Shown: in pieces, positions 8,722-18,115 of the stretch
Layout: every line of letters begins with the position of its first letter
How positions within the stretch are numbered: position 1 is the stretch's first letter
Assembly (NCBI RefSeq): GCF_017084525.1
Contig: NZ_CP070950.1
Coordinates: 3,162,001 to 3,226,000, forward strand
Direction: 5' to 3'
DNA: 64,000 nt
From: Conexibacter sp. SYSU D00693
Lineage (GTDB): Bacteria; Actinomycetota; Thermoleophilia; Solirubrobacterales; Solirubrobacteraceae
The notes under the pieces: model-generated
What the model saw: only the letters and a program-made list of their open reading frames with translations
What the model was told of the DNA's origin: nothing
Databases searched by the model: none
Program-made: the position numbers and the translations under genes

Positions 8722-10623
8722 ATGCGTCTCCGCCGGAGGTTGTCCCTCACCGTGCTCAGCGCGGTCCTCGCCCTGCTCGCCAGCGTCCCCGTCGCCAGCG
8801 CCCAGCTCACGCCCGCCCCGGTCGACACGACGTTCGCCGAGCCCGCCGCACACACCGGCGCCACCGGCCGCAGCGCCATGCCCGGCCCCTGGGTCGTCCG
8901 CGGCGACCGTGGCGCCAAGGGCACCGGCAAGGGGTGGCAGGACGGCAGCTTCGCCGGCCGCGTCGTCCAGCTGCCCTACTCGCCCAACGCCAGCCGCATC
9001 ACCGGCCCGCCCGGCATCCGCTCCTACCGCGGCAGCGTCGCCTGGTACCGCACGCGCATCCGCGTGGCCAAGAGCGGCGAGTACGCGATCCGCTTCGAGT
9101 CCGTCCACCACCACGCGACGGTCTTCCTCGACGGCAAGGAGATCGCCAGGCACACCGGCGTCTACCTGCCCTTCGAGCGCAAGGTCCGCCTGGAGGCCGA
9201 CCGCCCGGCGACGCTCGTCGTCCGCGCCGACTACCGCGACCCCTACGAGCAGAAGCGCACGGGCTGGCACCGCACGTGGTTCAACTTCGGCGGCATCAAC
9301 CGCGAGGTGACGATCCGCCCGGTCGGCGACAGCGAGGTCTCCGACCCGGAGATCCACACGACGCTCACCGACGCGGGCGCCGCGCGCGTCGAGGTCGGCG
9401 TCCACGTCACCAACCGCAGCGCGGAGGACCGGGAGCTGCCGGTGGTCGGCGTCCTGCGCCGGGGCGAGGCGTCGATCCCGGTGCAGTTCCCCAAGCTCCT
9501 GGTGCCCGCCGGCCAGACGATCCTCGTGGAGGGCCGCGCCGACGTGCCCGACCCGGCGCTGTGGCAGCCCGGCTCGCCCCAGCTCTACGACCTCGACCTC
9601 GCCGTCCCCGGCGAGTCGGCCTACACCATGCGCGTCGGCCTGCGCGAGCTCACGTGGAAGGGCTCGCGGATGCAGCTCAACGGCCGCCCGCTCAAGCTCC
9701 ACGGCGCCTCGATCCACGAGGACGTCAAGGGCCGCGGCGACGCGCTGGCGCCCGCCGACATGGACGGGATCGTGACCTCGCTGCAGCGCATCAACGCCAA
9801 CTCGACGCGCTCCCAGCACCCGCTCAACCCGGCGCTCCTCGAGCGCTTGGACGCGGCGGGCATCCTCGTCTGGCTCGGCCTGGGCCCGATCGACGCGCCC
9901 GGCTCGTGGACGTCGAAGACGCCGGCGCAGGCGCGCCGGGCCCGCGAGCGCGTGCGCGAGACGTTCGCCCAGTCCCAGCCGCACCCGTCGATCATCGCCT
10001 GGAACCTCGCCAACGAGATCGCCGGCAACGGCCGCCAGGACGGCCAGGTCCAGTACATCTCGGAGATGGGCGACTGGCTGCACCGCCGCGACCCCGGCCG
10101 CATGACCGCGGTCGACGTCTGGGGCACCCACCCGCCGCGCGAGGGCCAGCTCGGCCCGGTGTACCGCCACCTCGACGCGATCGCCGTGACGAACTACGTC
10201 GGGTGGTACGAGATCCCGCTCGCTCCCCGGGCGACGGTGGCCGCGAAGATCCGCACGACGACCGACGACTTCCTCACCACCTTCCGCAGCAAGGTGACGG
10301 TCATCAGCGAGTTCGGCGCGGAGGCCAACACGCACAACCCCTCCAGCCGGCCGGGCGGCTTCGCGTTCCAGACCCGGCTGCTGCGCCAGCACATCGGGGC
10401 CTACCGCCGCTCGGAGCAGCTCGCGGGCATGCTCATCTGGAACCTGCGCGACTTCGGCGTCGCGCCGACCTTCGCGGGCGGCTCGATCTCCAAGAAGGTC
10501 CCAGGGATCAAGATCGTCCGCGGGGTCAACCAGAAGGGCCTGTTCGACCACGCGGGCAAGGCCAAGCCGTCGGTCACCGCCGTGCGCGAGCTGTACGGGC
10601 AGCTCGGCGACGGCCTGTCGTAG
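8722..10623 (+). CDS. Secreted glycoside hydrolase family 2 enzyme
   Basis: A 633-residue product with a signal peptide ending near VASAQ. The domain order is that of GH2: an N-terminal jelly-roll (GSVAWYRTRI, ATVFLDGKEI), an immunoglobulin-like domain around residues 210-300, then a TIM barrel. Glu432 in NLANEIAGN is the likely acid/base and Glu530 in VISEFGAEA the likely nucleophile. The family includes beta-galactosidases, glucuronidases and mannosidases; the specificity is not readable here. It lacks the large C-terminal domain of LacZ. The start is set by the signal peptide and lies against a dyad that may regulate it. The next gene, an exported protease, starts 12 bases downstream, suggesting a secretion-related transcript. 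Confidence 0.85.
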   Translation: MRLRRRLSLTVLSAVLALLASVPVASAQLTPAPVDTTFAEPAAHTGATGRSAMPGPWVVRGDRGAKGTGKGWQDGSFAGRVVQLPYSPNASRITGPPGIRSYRGSVAWYRTRIRVAKSGEYAIRFESVHHHATVFLDGKEIARHTGVYLPFERKVRLEADRPATLVVRADYRDPYEQKRTGWHRTWFNFGGINREVTIRPVGDSEVSDPEIHTTLTDAGAARVEVGVHVTNRSAEDRELPVVGVLRRGEASIPVQFPKLLVPAGQTILVEGRADVPDPALWQPGSPQLYDLDLAVPGESAYTMRVGLRELTWKGSRMQLNGRPLKLHGASIHEDVKGRGDALAPADMDGIVTSLQRINANSTRSQHPLNPALLERLDAAGILVWLGLGPIDAPGSWTSKTPAQARRARERVRETFAQSQPHPSIIAWNLANEIAGNGRQDGQVQYISEMGDWLHRRDPGRMTAVDVWGTHPPREGQLGPVYRHLDAIAVTNYVGWYEIPLAPRATVAAKIRTTTDDFLTTFRSKVTVISEFGAEANTHNPSSRPGGFAFQTRLLRQHIGAYRRSEQLAGMLIWNLRDFGVAPTFAGGSISKKVPGIKIVRGVNQKGLFDHAGKAKPSVTAVRELYGQLGDGLS

Positions 10624-10634
10624 AGGATCTCCCC

Positions 10635-13600
10635 ATGGCCACCTCGCCGTCCGTCCGCCGCCCGCGCGCCCGCCGGGCGGCGGCGTGCCTCGCCCTGCTC
10701 GGGCTCGGCCTGGTCCCCGGGACGGCGCACGCCGCCGCGACCGCCGGGCCGCTCGAGCTGCGCGCGCAGTTCGTCTCGTCCACCGGCTGGGTCAAGCCGG
10801 GCCAGGAGTACCCCTTCAAGGTCCTCGTGCGCAACCCGTCCGGCACGGCCGTCGACGGCGCCAAGGTCACCGTCGAGCACCCGCGCGGCACCGCCTTCAC
10901 CACGGCCACCGGCCCGGGCGGGGCGACGGTGGGCGAGGACGGCGCGACGGTCACCTGGGACCCGGGCGAGCTGGCCGCGGGCGCGACGGCGACGCTCGTC
11001 GTGCGCGCGAAGGCGCGGACGCTCGGCCAGGAGCCGACGCTGCCCTGGCGCGACCTCTCGAGCACGGCGACGCTCGAGGTCTCCGGCGCGAAGGCGGTCG
11101 AGCGCACGCACGGGCCCAAGGCGATCCCGCCGAGCTCGACGTACGAGACCGCACGCTTCGGCGACCGCCCGTTCCCGGTCGTCCCGGTCGAGTACCAGGA
11201 CCGCGCGGCGGGGGCCTCGGCCCAGCGCCTGGACCAGGTCATCAACGACCCCGGCACGCCGGGCTCCACGTTCAACCTGTACCAGGAGATGTCCTACGGG
11301 CAGCTGTTCCCGCAGGCCGACGTGCCGTCGGCCGGGATCGCGTCCAAGGGCTTCGAGTACGGGCCCGGCTTCGACTTCACCCGCCTGCAGCTCGGCAACA
11401 CCTGCCTGGGCGTGACGCTCCGCGGCCTGCAGGGCGGCCCGCTCTACCAGCAGCGCATCCGCGACGGCTGGTACCGGCTCCCGGGGACGCTGGGCTACTA
11501 CGGCTCCGACGGCGCGGTCTCCGCGCTGCTGGGCGCGCAGCTCGGCCTCGCCGCCCTCCAGCAGATCGACAACGGCTGCGGCCCGAACACCAAGGTCGTG
11601 TGGGACGCGGCGGCGATCAGCGACCCCGAGATCGACTTCAACGACTTCGACACCGACAAGGACGGGCTCGTCGACTTCTTCATGGTCGTCTTCGCCGGGG
11701 TCGGCGGCAACGGCGACTCGCAGACCCAGCTGCCGCTGCCCTACGACAACGTCTGGCCCAACTCGGGGACGCTCGAGAACTCCTACACCGACCCGCGCAC
11801 GGGGCTGAAGGGCTTCACGACCGACGACCGGCTGACCGACCTCGAGGGCCGGCCGCTCTTCTACGAGGACGACGCGTACGCCAGGACCACGACGCGCGAG
11901 ACGCCCTACCCCGCCTACGTGCGCATCGGGCCCTACAACCTCAACCCGGAGACGGCGATCGAGAAGGCGTCGGTCATCTCCCACGAGTACGGCCACTCGC
12001 TCGGCCTGCCGGACTACTACTCGACCGGCTCGCGGCTGACCTACGGCACGTGGAACCTCATGGCCGAGGACCGCTCGCAGCACATGTCGCTGGCGGCCAA
12101 GCAGCAGCTCGGCTGGGTCGTGCCGCGCGTGCTCGACGCCGGCACCACCCGCGACGCGGCCGGCATGCGCGACGGCAAGCTCGACACCCACCGCATCGAC
12201 TGGCGCACGCGCGACGGCAAGCCGTACACCCTCGAGGGCCCTGACGTGCACAACGGCGAGGCCTACGCCGCCCGGCTGCCCGGCCGGCAGGTCCTGGACC
12301 CGGCGACCGTGCCCTCGGGCAAGCACGTCTGGTGGTCCACGCAGGGCAACGACTTCGGCTGCTCGCCGGTCAAGGGCTCCACCCTCGACATCGCGATCCC
12401 CGGGCTGCGGGACGTCCCGAAGGGCACGAAGGTCACGCTGCGCTTCAAGACCGCCTACGAGATCGAGTGGGACTTCGACTACGGCTTCGTGCTGGCCTCC
12501 CCCGACGGCCGCTCGTGGCGCTCGCTGCCGTCGGCGCGGCGGCGCACGACCCCGGCGTCCCAGAACCCCAACGGCGCGACCTGCCAGGGCCAGCTCGGCA
12601 ACGGCCTGACCGGCACGCCGCAGTCCTTCGACGGCGGCTCGGCGAGCGTCGACCGGCTCCTGGGCGAGTACCCCGGCGGCCTGCGCTTCGTCGACGACGA
12701 GTACGACCTCTCGTCGCTGGCCGGCACGCCCGGCGTCGTGCGCTTCTCCTACTCGACCGACACGGGCGCGCAGAAGCGCGGCTGGTTCATCGACGACCTC
12801 GAGGTGCGCGCCGGCGACCAGGTGCTCTACCGCGCCGACTTCGAGACCGACGACGACGCGGCGGTCTTCCCGGGCGCGTGCCGGGACACGCTCTCGACGG
12901 CCCGCAGCTGCACGCGGGCGTGGACACGCATCGCCGCCGACCGCGCGGCGCCGTCGGACCACGCCTACTACCTCGAGCTGCGCGACCGCTCGGGCTTCGA
13001 CGCCGACGGCCACGGCCAGGACGACCGCGGCAACGGCCCGACGTTCCAGCCCGGTCTGCTGCTCGAGCACCTCGACGAGTTCCGCGGCGATGGCAACGTC
13101 GGGGTCGACGACCCGCCCGCGGTCTCGCCGCTGGACGCGAGGCCCGAGCCGGGCAGCTCGGCGCCGGACCTCGACGACGCCGCCTTCACGGGCGCCGAGG
13201 GCCGCCGGTCGTTCGCCGACAGCGGCGAGGGCCACGTCGACAACTACAGCGACCCGTCGCGCCCGGACGGCCGCTGGCGCTTCGACTTCGACTGCCTGTC
13301 CTTCGACGTGCGCGGCATGGCCGGCGACGGCGTCGGCCCCACCACCGCGCCGGGCGACCTGCAGGCCGACGTGGCGCTGCGCGCGGCGAAGGGCTGCGCC
13401 CAGTGGGACCACGGCTACGGCGACGTGCGCGACGGCGCCCCCGTGGCGAAGTTCTCGGTGAGCGGCGGTGCGGCCCGCGCCGGCGCGCCGGTGACCTTCG
13501 ACGCGTCGGCCTCCTACGACGACCTCGACGCGCTCGAGCGCCTGAGCTTCCGCTGGGACCTCACCGGCGACGGCAAGACCGACGCGCGCGGGCTCAAGGT

Positions 13601-13988
13601 GCGGCGCACGTTCACCAGGGCCGCCAGGCGCAAGGTCTCGCTGACCGTCGTGGACCGCGGCGGCCACAGGACCAAGCGCACGCGCCGCGTGACGATCGGC
13701 CGGGCCGCGCGGCTGCTCACCTCGATCGGCCGGCCGCGTGTGGCCGGCGGCGCGCTGCGGGTCCGGGTGCGCGTGGGCAGGCGGGCGGCGCGCGTGGCCC
13801 TCGTCGTGCGCCGCGGCGGCAAGGTGCTGCGCCGCACCTCGGCGGTGCAGCGGCGCGCCGGGCGCCGGGTGGAGCTGCGCCTGCCGACCCGCAGCCTGCC
13901 GCGCGGGCGGCGGCTGCGGGTGGAGGTCGTGGCGGTGCGCGGCAGGACCCGGCAGGTCGTGACGCGCACCGCGACGGTGCGCCGGTAG
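10635..13988 (+). CDS. Exported M6-family (immune inhibitor A-like) metalloprotease with PKD domain
   Basis: A 1117-residue secreted protein with a signal peptide ending at AHAAA. An N-terminal DUF11-like beta domain (residues about 40-150) precedes the peptidase. H450-E-Y-G-H454-SLGLPD gives the HExxHxxGxxD zinc signature of family M6. Family-like features nearby include a DxDxDG calcium-loop-like FDTDKDGLVDFFMV before it. The later region (GWFIDDLEVRAG) looks like the carbohydrate-binding-like part of immune inhibitor A proteins. A PKD fold (VTFDASASYDDLD ... RWDLTGDG) lies near residues 940-1020, with a basic Arg-rich tail after it. The purine-rich gaggat just upstream supports ATG 10635. 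Likely nutrient scavenging; the virulence name is historical. Confidence 0.85.
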   Translation: MATSPSVRRPRARRAAACLALLGLGLVPGTAHAAATAGPLELRAQFVSSTGWVKPGQEYPFKVLVRNPSGTAVDGAKVTVEHPRGTAFTTATGPGGATVGEDGATVTWDPGELAAGATATLVVRAKARTLGQEPTLPWRDLSSTATLEVSGAKAVERTHGPKAIPPSSTYETARFGDRPFPVVPVEYQDRAAGASAQRLDQVINDPGTPGSTFNLYQEMSYGQLFPQADVPSAGIASKGFEYGPGFDFTRLQLGNTCLGVTLRGLQGGPLYQQRIRDGWYRLPGTLGYYGSDGAVSALLGAQLGLAALQQIDNGCGPNTKVVWDAAAISDPEIDFNDFDTDKDGLVDFFMVVFAGVGGNGDSQTQLPLPYDNVWPNSGTLENSYTDPRTGLKGFTTDDRLTDLEGRPLFYEDDAYARTTTRETPYPAYVRIGPYNLNPETAIEKASVISHEYGHSLGLPDYYSTGSRLTYGTWNLMAEDRSQHMSLAAKQQLGWVVPRVLDAGTTRDAAGMRDGKLDTHRIDWRTRDGKPYTLEGPDVHNGEAYAARLPGRQVLDPATVPSGKHVWWSTQGNDFGCSPVKGSTLDIAIPGLRDVPKGTKVTLRFKTAYEIEWDFDYGFVLASPDGRSWRSLPSARRRTTPASQNPNGATCQGQLGNGLTGTPQSFDGGSASVDRLLGEYPGGLRFVDDEYDLSSLAGTPGVVRFSYSTDTGAQKRGWFIDDLEVRAGDQVLYRADFETDDDAAVFPGACRDTLSTARSCTRAWTRIAADRAAPSDHAYYLELRDRSGFDADGHGQDDRGNGPTFQPGLLLEHLDEFRGDGNVGVDDPPAVSPLDARPEPGSSAPDLDDAAFTGAEGRRSFADSGEGHVDNYSDPSRPDGRWRFDFDCLSFDVRGMAGDGVGPTTAPGDLQADVALRAAKGCAQWDHGYGDVRDGAPVAKFSVSGGAARAGAPVTFDASASYDDLDALERLSFRWDLTGDGKTDARGLKVRRTFTRAARRKVSLTVVDRGGHRTKRTRRVTIGRAARLLTSIGRPRVAGGALRVRVRVGRRAARVALVVRRGGKVLRRTSAVQRRAGRRVELRLPTRSLPRGRRLRVEVVAVRGRTRQVVTRTATVRR

Positions 13989-13992
13989 GCCG

Positions 13993-15438
13993 CTAGGCCT
14001 TCGCGGGCGCCTTGCGCGCCCCGGGCTTCTTCGCGGCGGCCGGCTTCTTGGCGGCCGGCTTCTTGGCCGCGGCGGCCGGCTTCCCGGCTGCTGCCGCCGC
14101 CGGCCTGGCGGCCGGCTTGGGCTCGGCCTGGTTGCCCGCGGCGATGCGGCGCAGGTCGATCGTCTCGTCGTAGACCTTCGGGTCCACGCCCTGCTCGAGG
14201 GCGACGTCGCGCAGCATCCGCCCGGAGGTCGCGGCCTCCTTGACGATCGCGGCGGCCTTGTCGTAGCCGATCGACGTGTTCAGGGCCGTCGCGGTGGCGA
14301 GCGTCGACTCGGCCGAGCGCTTCGTGCCCTCCTTGTTGGCCTGCACGCCGTCGATGCACTTCTCCGCGAAGGCGACCGACGTCGTCGACAGCAGGTGGAT
14401 CGACTGCAGGAGGTTGCGGGCGATCAGCGGGATGCGCACGTTGAGCTCGAACTGGCCCTGCATGCCGCCGATGGTGATCGCGGTGTCGTTGCCGATGACC
14501 TGCGCGCTCACCTGCAGGACGACCTCGGGGATGACCGGGTTGACCTTGCCGGGCATGATCGACGAGCCCTTCTGGAGCTCGGGCAGGAAGAGCTCGCCGA
14601 TGCCCGCGCGCGGGCCGGAGCCCATGAGCGCGAGGTCCTGGGCGATCTTCGTCAGCGAGACGGCGACGACCTTCAGGGCGCCGCTGAGCTCGACGAGCGC
14701 GTCGCGGTTGGCCTGGGCCTCGAACGGGTCCGCCGGCGGCGCGATGAGCTTGAGCCTGGACTCCTTCGCGAGCTGCTTGCGCACGCGCTCGGCGAACTTC
14801 GGATGCGTGTTGAGGCCGGTGCCCGTGGCGGTGCCGCCGAGCGGGATCTGGCCGACGTGGGTCAGCGCGGCCTGGACGCGCTCCTGGCCCAGGCGGATCT
14901 GCGTCGCGTAGCCGGCGAACTCCTGGCCGAGGGTGACCGGGACGGCGTCCATGAGGTGCGTGCGGCCGCTCTTGACGACGTCCTTGAAGGCGCGCGCCTT
15001 GCGCTCCAGCGACTTCTCGAGCTGCTTGAGCGCGGGCAGCAGCGTGTTCGTCGCCTCGTCCAGCGCGGCGAGGTGGACGGCGCTCGGGAAGACGTCGTTG
15101 GAGGACTGGCCGTAGTTGACGTCGTCGTTGGGGTGGGCGCCCGAGAGGGAGGCGATCACCTCGTTGGTGTTCATGTTGGACGAGGTCCCCGAACCGGTCT
15201 GGAAGACGTCGATCGGGAACTGCTCGTCGTGGTCGCCGCGGGCGACGGCGTCGGCGGCGTCGGCGATCTTCGCGGCCAGGTCCTTGTCGAGGAGGCCCAG
15301 CTCGCCGTTGACGCGGGCGGCCGCGCCCTTGATGCGGCCGAGCCAGTGGATGACCGAGGGCGGGACGGTCTCGCCGGAGATCGGGAAGTTCTCGACGGCC
15401 TTCGTCGTCTCGCCGCCGTACAGCTTCTTGGGAGGCAT
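13993..15438 (-). CDS. fumC: Class II fumarate hydratase
   Basis: Catalyses fumarate/malate interconversion in the TCA cycle. The signature GSSIMPGKVNP is intact, as are TGSGTSSNMNTNEV and SGRTHLMDAVPVTLGQE, the substrate-site segments of the fumarase/aspartase superfamily. The total is 481 residues. The enzyme body ends around residue 440, and the last 40 residues are an Ala/Lys/Pro tail (repeats of KKPAA) like histone H1 tails, not part of the normal fold. ATG 15438 gives the expected N-terminus. The gene is convergent with the M6 protease gene, with only a few bases between stops. Oligomerisation as a tetramer is known for the family. Confidence 0.93.
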   Translation of the reverse strand: MPPKKLYGGETTKAVENFPISGETVPPSVIHWLGRIKGAAARVNGELGLLDKDLAAKIADAADAVARGDHDEQFPIDVFQTGSGTSSNMNTNEVIASLSGAHPNDDVNYGQSSNDVFPSAVHLAALDEATNTLLPALKQLEKSLERKARAFKDVVKSGRTHLMDAVPVTLGQEFAGYATQIRLGQERVQAALTHVGQIPLGGTATGTGLNTHPKFAERVRKQLAKESRLKLIAPPADPFEAQANRDALVELSGALKVVAVSLTKIAQDLALMGSGPRAGIGELFLPELQKGSSIMPGKVNPVIPEVVLQVSAQVIGNDTAITIGGMQGQFELNVRIPLIARNLLQSIHLLSTTSVAFAEKCIDGVQANKEGTKRSAESTLATATALNTSIGYDKAAAIVKEAATSGRMLRDVALEQGVDPKVYDETIDLRRIAAGNQAEPKPAARPAAAAAGKPAAAAKKPAAKKPAAAKKPGARKAPAKA

Positions 15439-15486
15439 GTCCGGCGGACAGTACGCCTCCGGGCTGGAGCGCCGTCGGCCGGTGCG

Positions 15487-16341
15487 CTAGCCGCAGAACG
15501 CGGCGATCTCGCGGGCGACGGCGACCGGGTCGTCGTGGGCCAGGAGGTAGCCCGTCCCGGGGACGACCCGCAGCTGCGCGCGGGGCAGCAGGCCGAGCGC
15601 CTCCTCGGCGGTCTGCAGCGGGTGGTGGCGGTCCTCGTCGGCCCAGAGCAGCAGCACCTCGGCGTCCAGTCCGGGGTAGGCGTCGAGGAGGTCGCGCCAG
15701 GCGCCGCGCGGCAGCCGGGCGGCCAGGCGCGCCCAGGAGCGCGAGAGGTTCGCGTTGCCGGCGACGTCGCTCATCGCGTGGGCCACGACGTCGGCGGCCG
15801 ACGGCGCGCCGCGGGCGCTGAGGGCGAGGCCGTGGCGGGGGCGGAAGAGCAGCGGCGCGGCGTGCGAGGCCGCGCGGTCCAGGCCCGGCAGGCCACCCGC
15901 GCGCGCCGCGGCGCGCCACATGCCGCGCAGCCCCTCGCGCGGTGCCGGGCGGTGCAGCCGGGTGGGCGCGACGACGAGGCGCCCGGGGCGCAGCTCGCCA
16001 GCGACCGTGGCGCGCAGCAGCAGCTCGGCGCCCAGGCCGTGGCCGCCGACGAGCGGCCGGGCGCCGGCGGTGTCCTCGCAGAAGGCGGCGAGCACGCGCG
16101 CCATCCAGTCCAGCGTCCACGGATGGCGGGGACGGTCCTCGCTGTCGCCGTGGCCCGGCAGGTCGGGCAGCACGACGCGGAAGCGATGGGCGAGGTGCTC
16201 GACGACGGGCTCCCACTCGCGGTGGCTGAGGCCGGCCGAGTGCACGAGGACGAGGCCGGGGCCGGTGCCGGCCTCGCGGTAGGCGATCCGAGCGCCGTCG
16301 CGGGCGTGGAAGAGGCGCAGGCGCAGCGGCGTGGCGCTCAT
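15487..16341 (-). CDS. Alpha/beta-hydrolase fold protein lacking the catalytic serine and histidine
   Basis: A 284-residue product with the standard fold: HSAGLSHREW for the oxyanion region, LPDLPGHGDSE before helix B. The nucleophile elbow normally reads GxSxG but here is G-H101-G102-L-G, with Gly in place of Ser/Asp/Cys. The C-terminal motif that normally reads GxGHxxxxxxP is GTGY265LLAHDDP, with Tyr for His. The acid side (WADED, Asp237) is retained. As written it should not hydrolyse esters. It may be a binding, regulatory or structural pseudoenzyme, or use a different mechanism. The start overlaps the stop of the upstream lipoprotein gene by four bases, so the two are co-transcribed. Confidence 0.8.
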   Translation of the reverse strand: MSATPLRLRLFHARDGARIAYREAGTGPGLVLVHSAGLSHREWEPVVEHLAHRFRVVLPDLPGHGDSEDRPRHPWTLDWMARVLAAFCEDTAGARPLVGGHGLGAELLLRATVAGELRPGRLVVAPTRLHRPAPREGLRGMWRAAARAGGLPGLDRAASHAAPLLFRPRHGLALSARGAPSAADVVAHAMSDVAGNANLSRSWARLAARLPRGAWRDLLDAYPGLDAEVLLLWADEDRHHPLQTAEEALGLLPRAQLRVVPGTGYLLAHDDPVAVAREIAAFCG

Positions 16342-16811
16342 CCGCGCGCCAACCCCGCCCGCGTGCCGTCGACGAGCGCGGTCTGCACCCGGGCCGGTGC
16401 GCCCTCGAGCTTGATCGCGGTGCCCTCGATGCGCCTGGCGAGGTTCTCCTGGATGCCGTTGGTGCGCGAGGCGCCGCGGCGCACGGCGCCGGCGAGGAAG
16501 CCCAGGCGGGTCGCGGCGACCGGGTCGCGGGCGTCGCGCGCGCGGATCGCGAGGTCCTCGGCCACGCCGCTGAGCAGCAGCCCGAGCGCCTGGAGGTCGG
16601 CGTCGCTGCGGGCGCGCGTGACGCAGGTGGAGATCGCGGTCCCGTCGCCGAGGCGGACGTCGCCGGGCGCCGCGCGCAGGGCGGGCGTGTAGAGCTCGGG
16701 CTGCTGCTGGGTGCAGGAGAACGGCATGCGCGGCAGCTCCTCGCCGCAGCCCGTCGCCAGCCCACCCGCCAGCGCGGCGGCGGCCAGCGGCAGGGCGAGC
16801 CGGGAGCCCAT
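16338..16811 (-). CDS. Putative lipoprotein of unknown function
   Basis: A 157-residue product. The N-terminal signal sequence ends in a lipobox-like LATGC, so it is probably lipidated at Cys22 and anchored outside the membrane. Two further cysteines (FSC, STC) could pair. The rest is a helical domain without a recognised family. It is first in a two-gene transcript with the degenerate hydrolase (ATGA overlap), suggesting a joint envelope role. A -10-like TAGGAT six bases before the ATG indicates a leaderless transcript. It is divergent from the MATE pump with 17 bases between start codons. Confidence 0.6.
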   Translation of the reverse strand: MGSRLALPLAAAALAGGLATGCGEELPRMPFSCTQQQPELYTPALRAAPGDVRLGDGTAISTCVTRARSDADLQALGLLLSGVAEDLAIRARDARDPVAATRLGFLAGAVRRGASRTNGIQENLARRIEGTAIKLEGAPARVQTALVDGTRAGLARG

Positions 16812-16817
16812 GGCGCG

Positions 16818-16823
16818 ATCCTA
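16818..16823 (-). promoter_or_regulatory. -10 box for the lipoprotein/hydrolase pair
   Basis: TAGGAT on the minus strand, six bases before ATG 16811. The geometry would place transcription start at the first base of the start codon (leaderless). No convincing -35 box was seen. Confidence 0.5.
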
Positions 16824-16828
16824 GGGCC

Positions 16829-18115
16829 GTGCGCCGCTCGCCCCACGACCGCGAGATCCTCCGGCTCGCGGCGCTGGCCCTGCCCGCGCTCGCGGCCGAG
16901 CCCACGTACCTGCTGGTGGACACGGCGATCGTCGGCCACCTCGGCACGCGCGAGCTGGCCGCGCTGGCGCTCGCCGCGACCGTGCTGGGCGCGTTGACGG
17001 CCCTGTGCAACTTCCTGACCTACGGGACGACGGCGCAGGTCGCGCGGCTGCACGGGGCAGGCGAGCACGAGCGAGCGGGAGAGGTGGCGGCGCAGGCGGT
17101 CTGGCTCGCGCTGGCCATCGGCGTCGTGCTGGCGGGCGCGTGCGCGGCCCTCGCCGATCCGCTCATGGCGCTCGTCGGCGGCAGCGGGGAGACCGCGGAG
17201 GTCGCGGCGCGCTACCTGCGCCTGAGCCTCCTCGGGCTGCCGTTCGCCCTCCTGGCCCTCAGCGGTCAGGGGTTCCTGCGCGGTGTGGGCGACCTGCGCA
17301 CGCCGCTCGTGGTCGTGGTGGTCGCCAACGCGGTCAACGCCGTGCTGGAGGTGGTCCTCGTGTACGGCCTGGACTGGGGCCTCGACGGCAGCGCGCTGGG
17401 GACCGTCGTCGCGCAGGCCGGCATGGGCGGCGCGTTCGCCTGGCTACTGCTGCGCGCGCCCGCGGTCTCGCGCCGGCCGCAGCCGGCGATCCTGCGGCGC
17501 CTCGCGCGGATGGGCGTCCACATCGTCGTGCGCACGGGCTCGCTGCTCGCGTCGTTCACGGTGGCCAGCGCGGTGCTCGCACGGGTCGGCGAGCCGTCGC
17601 TGGCCGCTCACCAGATCGCCTTCCAGCTCTTCGTCTTCCTCGCGCTCGTGCTCGACGCCGTGGCCATCGCCGGGCAGGTGCTGACCGGACGGGCGCTGGG
17701 CGCCGGCGACGCCGAGGGCGCGTTCGCCGCGGCGCGGCGGATGTGCGTCTGGGCCTTCGCGTTCGGCGCGCTGCTGGCGCTCGTCCTGCTCGCGACGACG
17801 TCGGTCGTCCCGGGCCTGTTCACGGGCGACGAGGCGGTGGTCGAGCGGGCGGAGGAGCTCTGGCCGCTCTTCGCCCTGCTCCAGCTGCCGGGGGCGGTCG
17901 TCTTCGCGCTCGACGGGATCCTCATCGGCGCGGGCGACACCCGCTACCTGGCGTGGGCGATGGCCGCGTCGTCGGCGGTCTTCGTCCCGCTCGCGCTGCT
18001 GGCCGACTCGGTCGTCGAGATGTGGTGGGCGCTCGTCGCGCTCATGGTGCTGCGGCTCGTCGCGACCGGCTGGCGCTTCGCGTCGCGGCGCTGGGTGGTG
18101 CTCGGGGCGGGCTAG
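16829..18115 (+). CDS. MATE-family efflux transporter (DinF-like branch)
   Basis: A 428-residue integral membrane protein with about 12 predicted hydrophobic helices in two six-helix halves, the MATE layout. The N-terminal segment PTYLLVDTAIVGHLGT is the family signature (VDxxxVGxLG). The second half shows AGQVLTGRALGAGD, which also matches. MATE proteins exchange cationic compounds for Na+ or H+; the substrate is not predictable here. The start is GTG 16829, directly opposite the lipoprotein promoter. The 3' end overlaps the convergent PPK2 gene by four bases. Confidence 0.85.
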   Translation: MRRSPHDREILRLAALALPALAAEPTYLLVDTAIVGHLGTRELAALALAATVLGALTALCNFLTYGTTAQVARLHGAGEHERAGEVAAQAVWLALAIGVVLAGACAALADPLMALVGGSGETAEVAARYLRLSLLGLPFALLALSGQGFLRGVGDLRTPLVVVVVANAVNAVLEVVLVYGLDWGLDGSALGTVVAQAGMGGAFAWLLLRAPAVSRRPQPAILRRLARMGVHIVVRTGSLLASFTVASAVLARVGEPSLAAHQIAFQLFVFLALVLDAVAIAGQVLTGRALGAGDAEGAFAAARRMCVWAFAFGALLALVLLATTSVVPGLFTGDEAVVERAEELWPLFALLQLPGAVVFALDGILIGAGDTRYLAWAMAASSAVFVPLALLADSVVEMWWALVALMVLRLVATGWRFASRRWVVLGAG

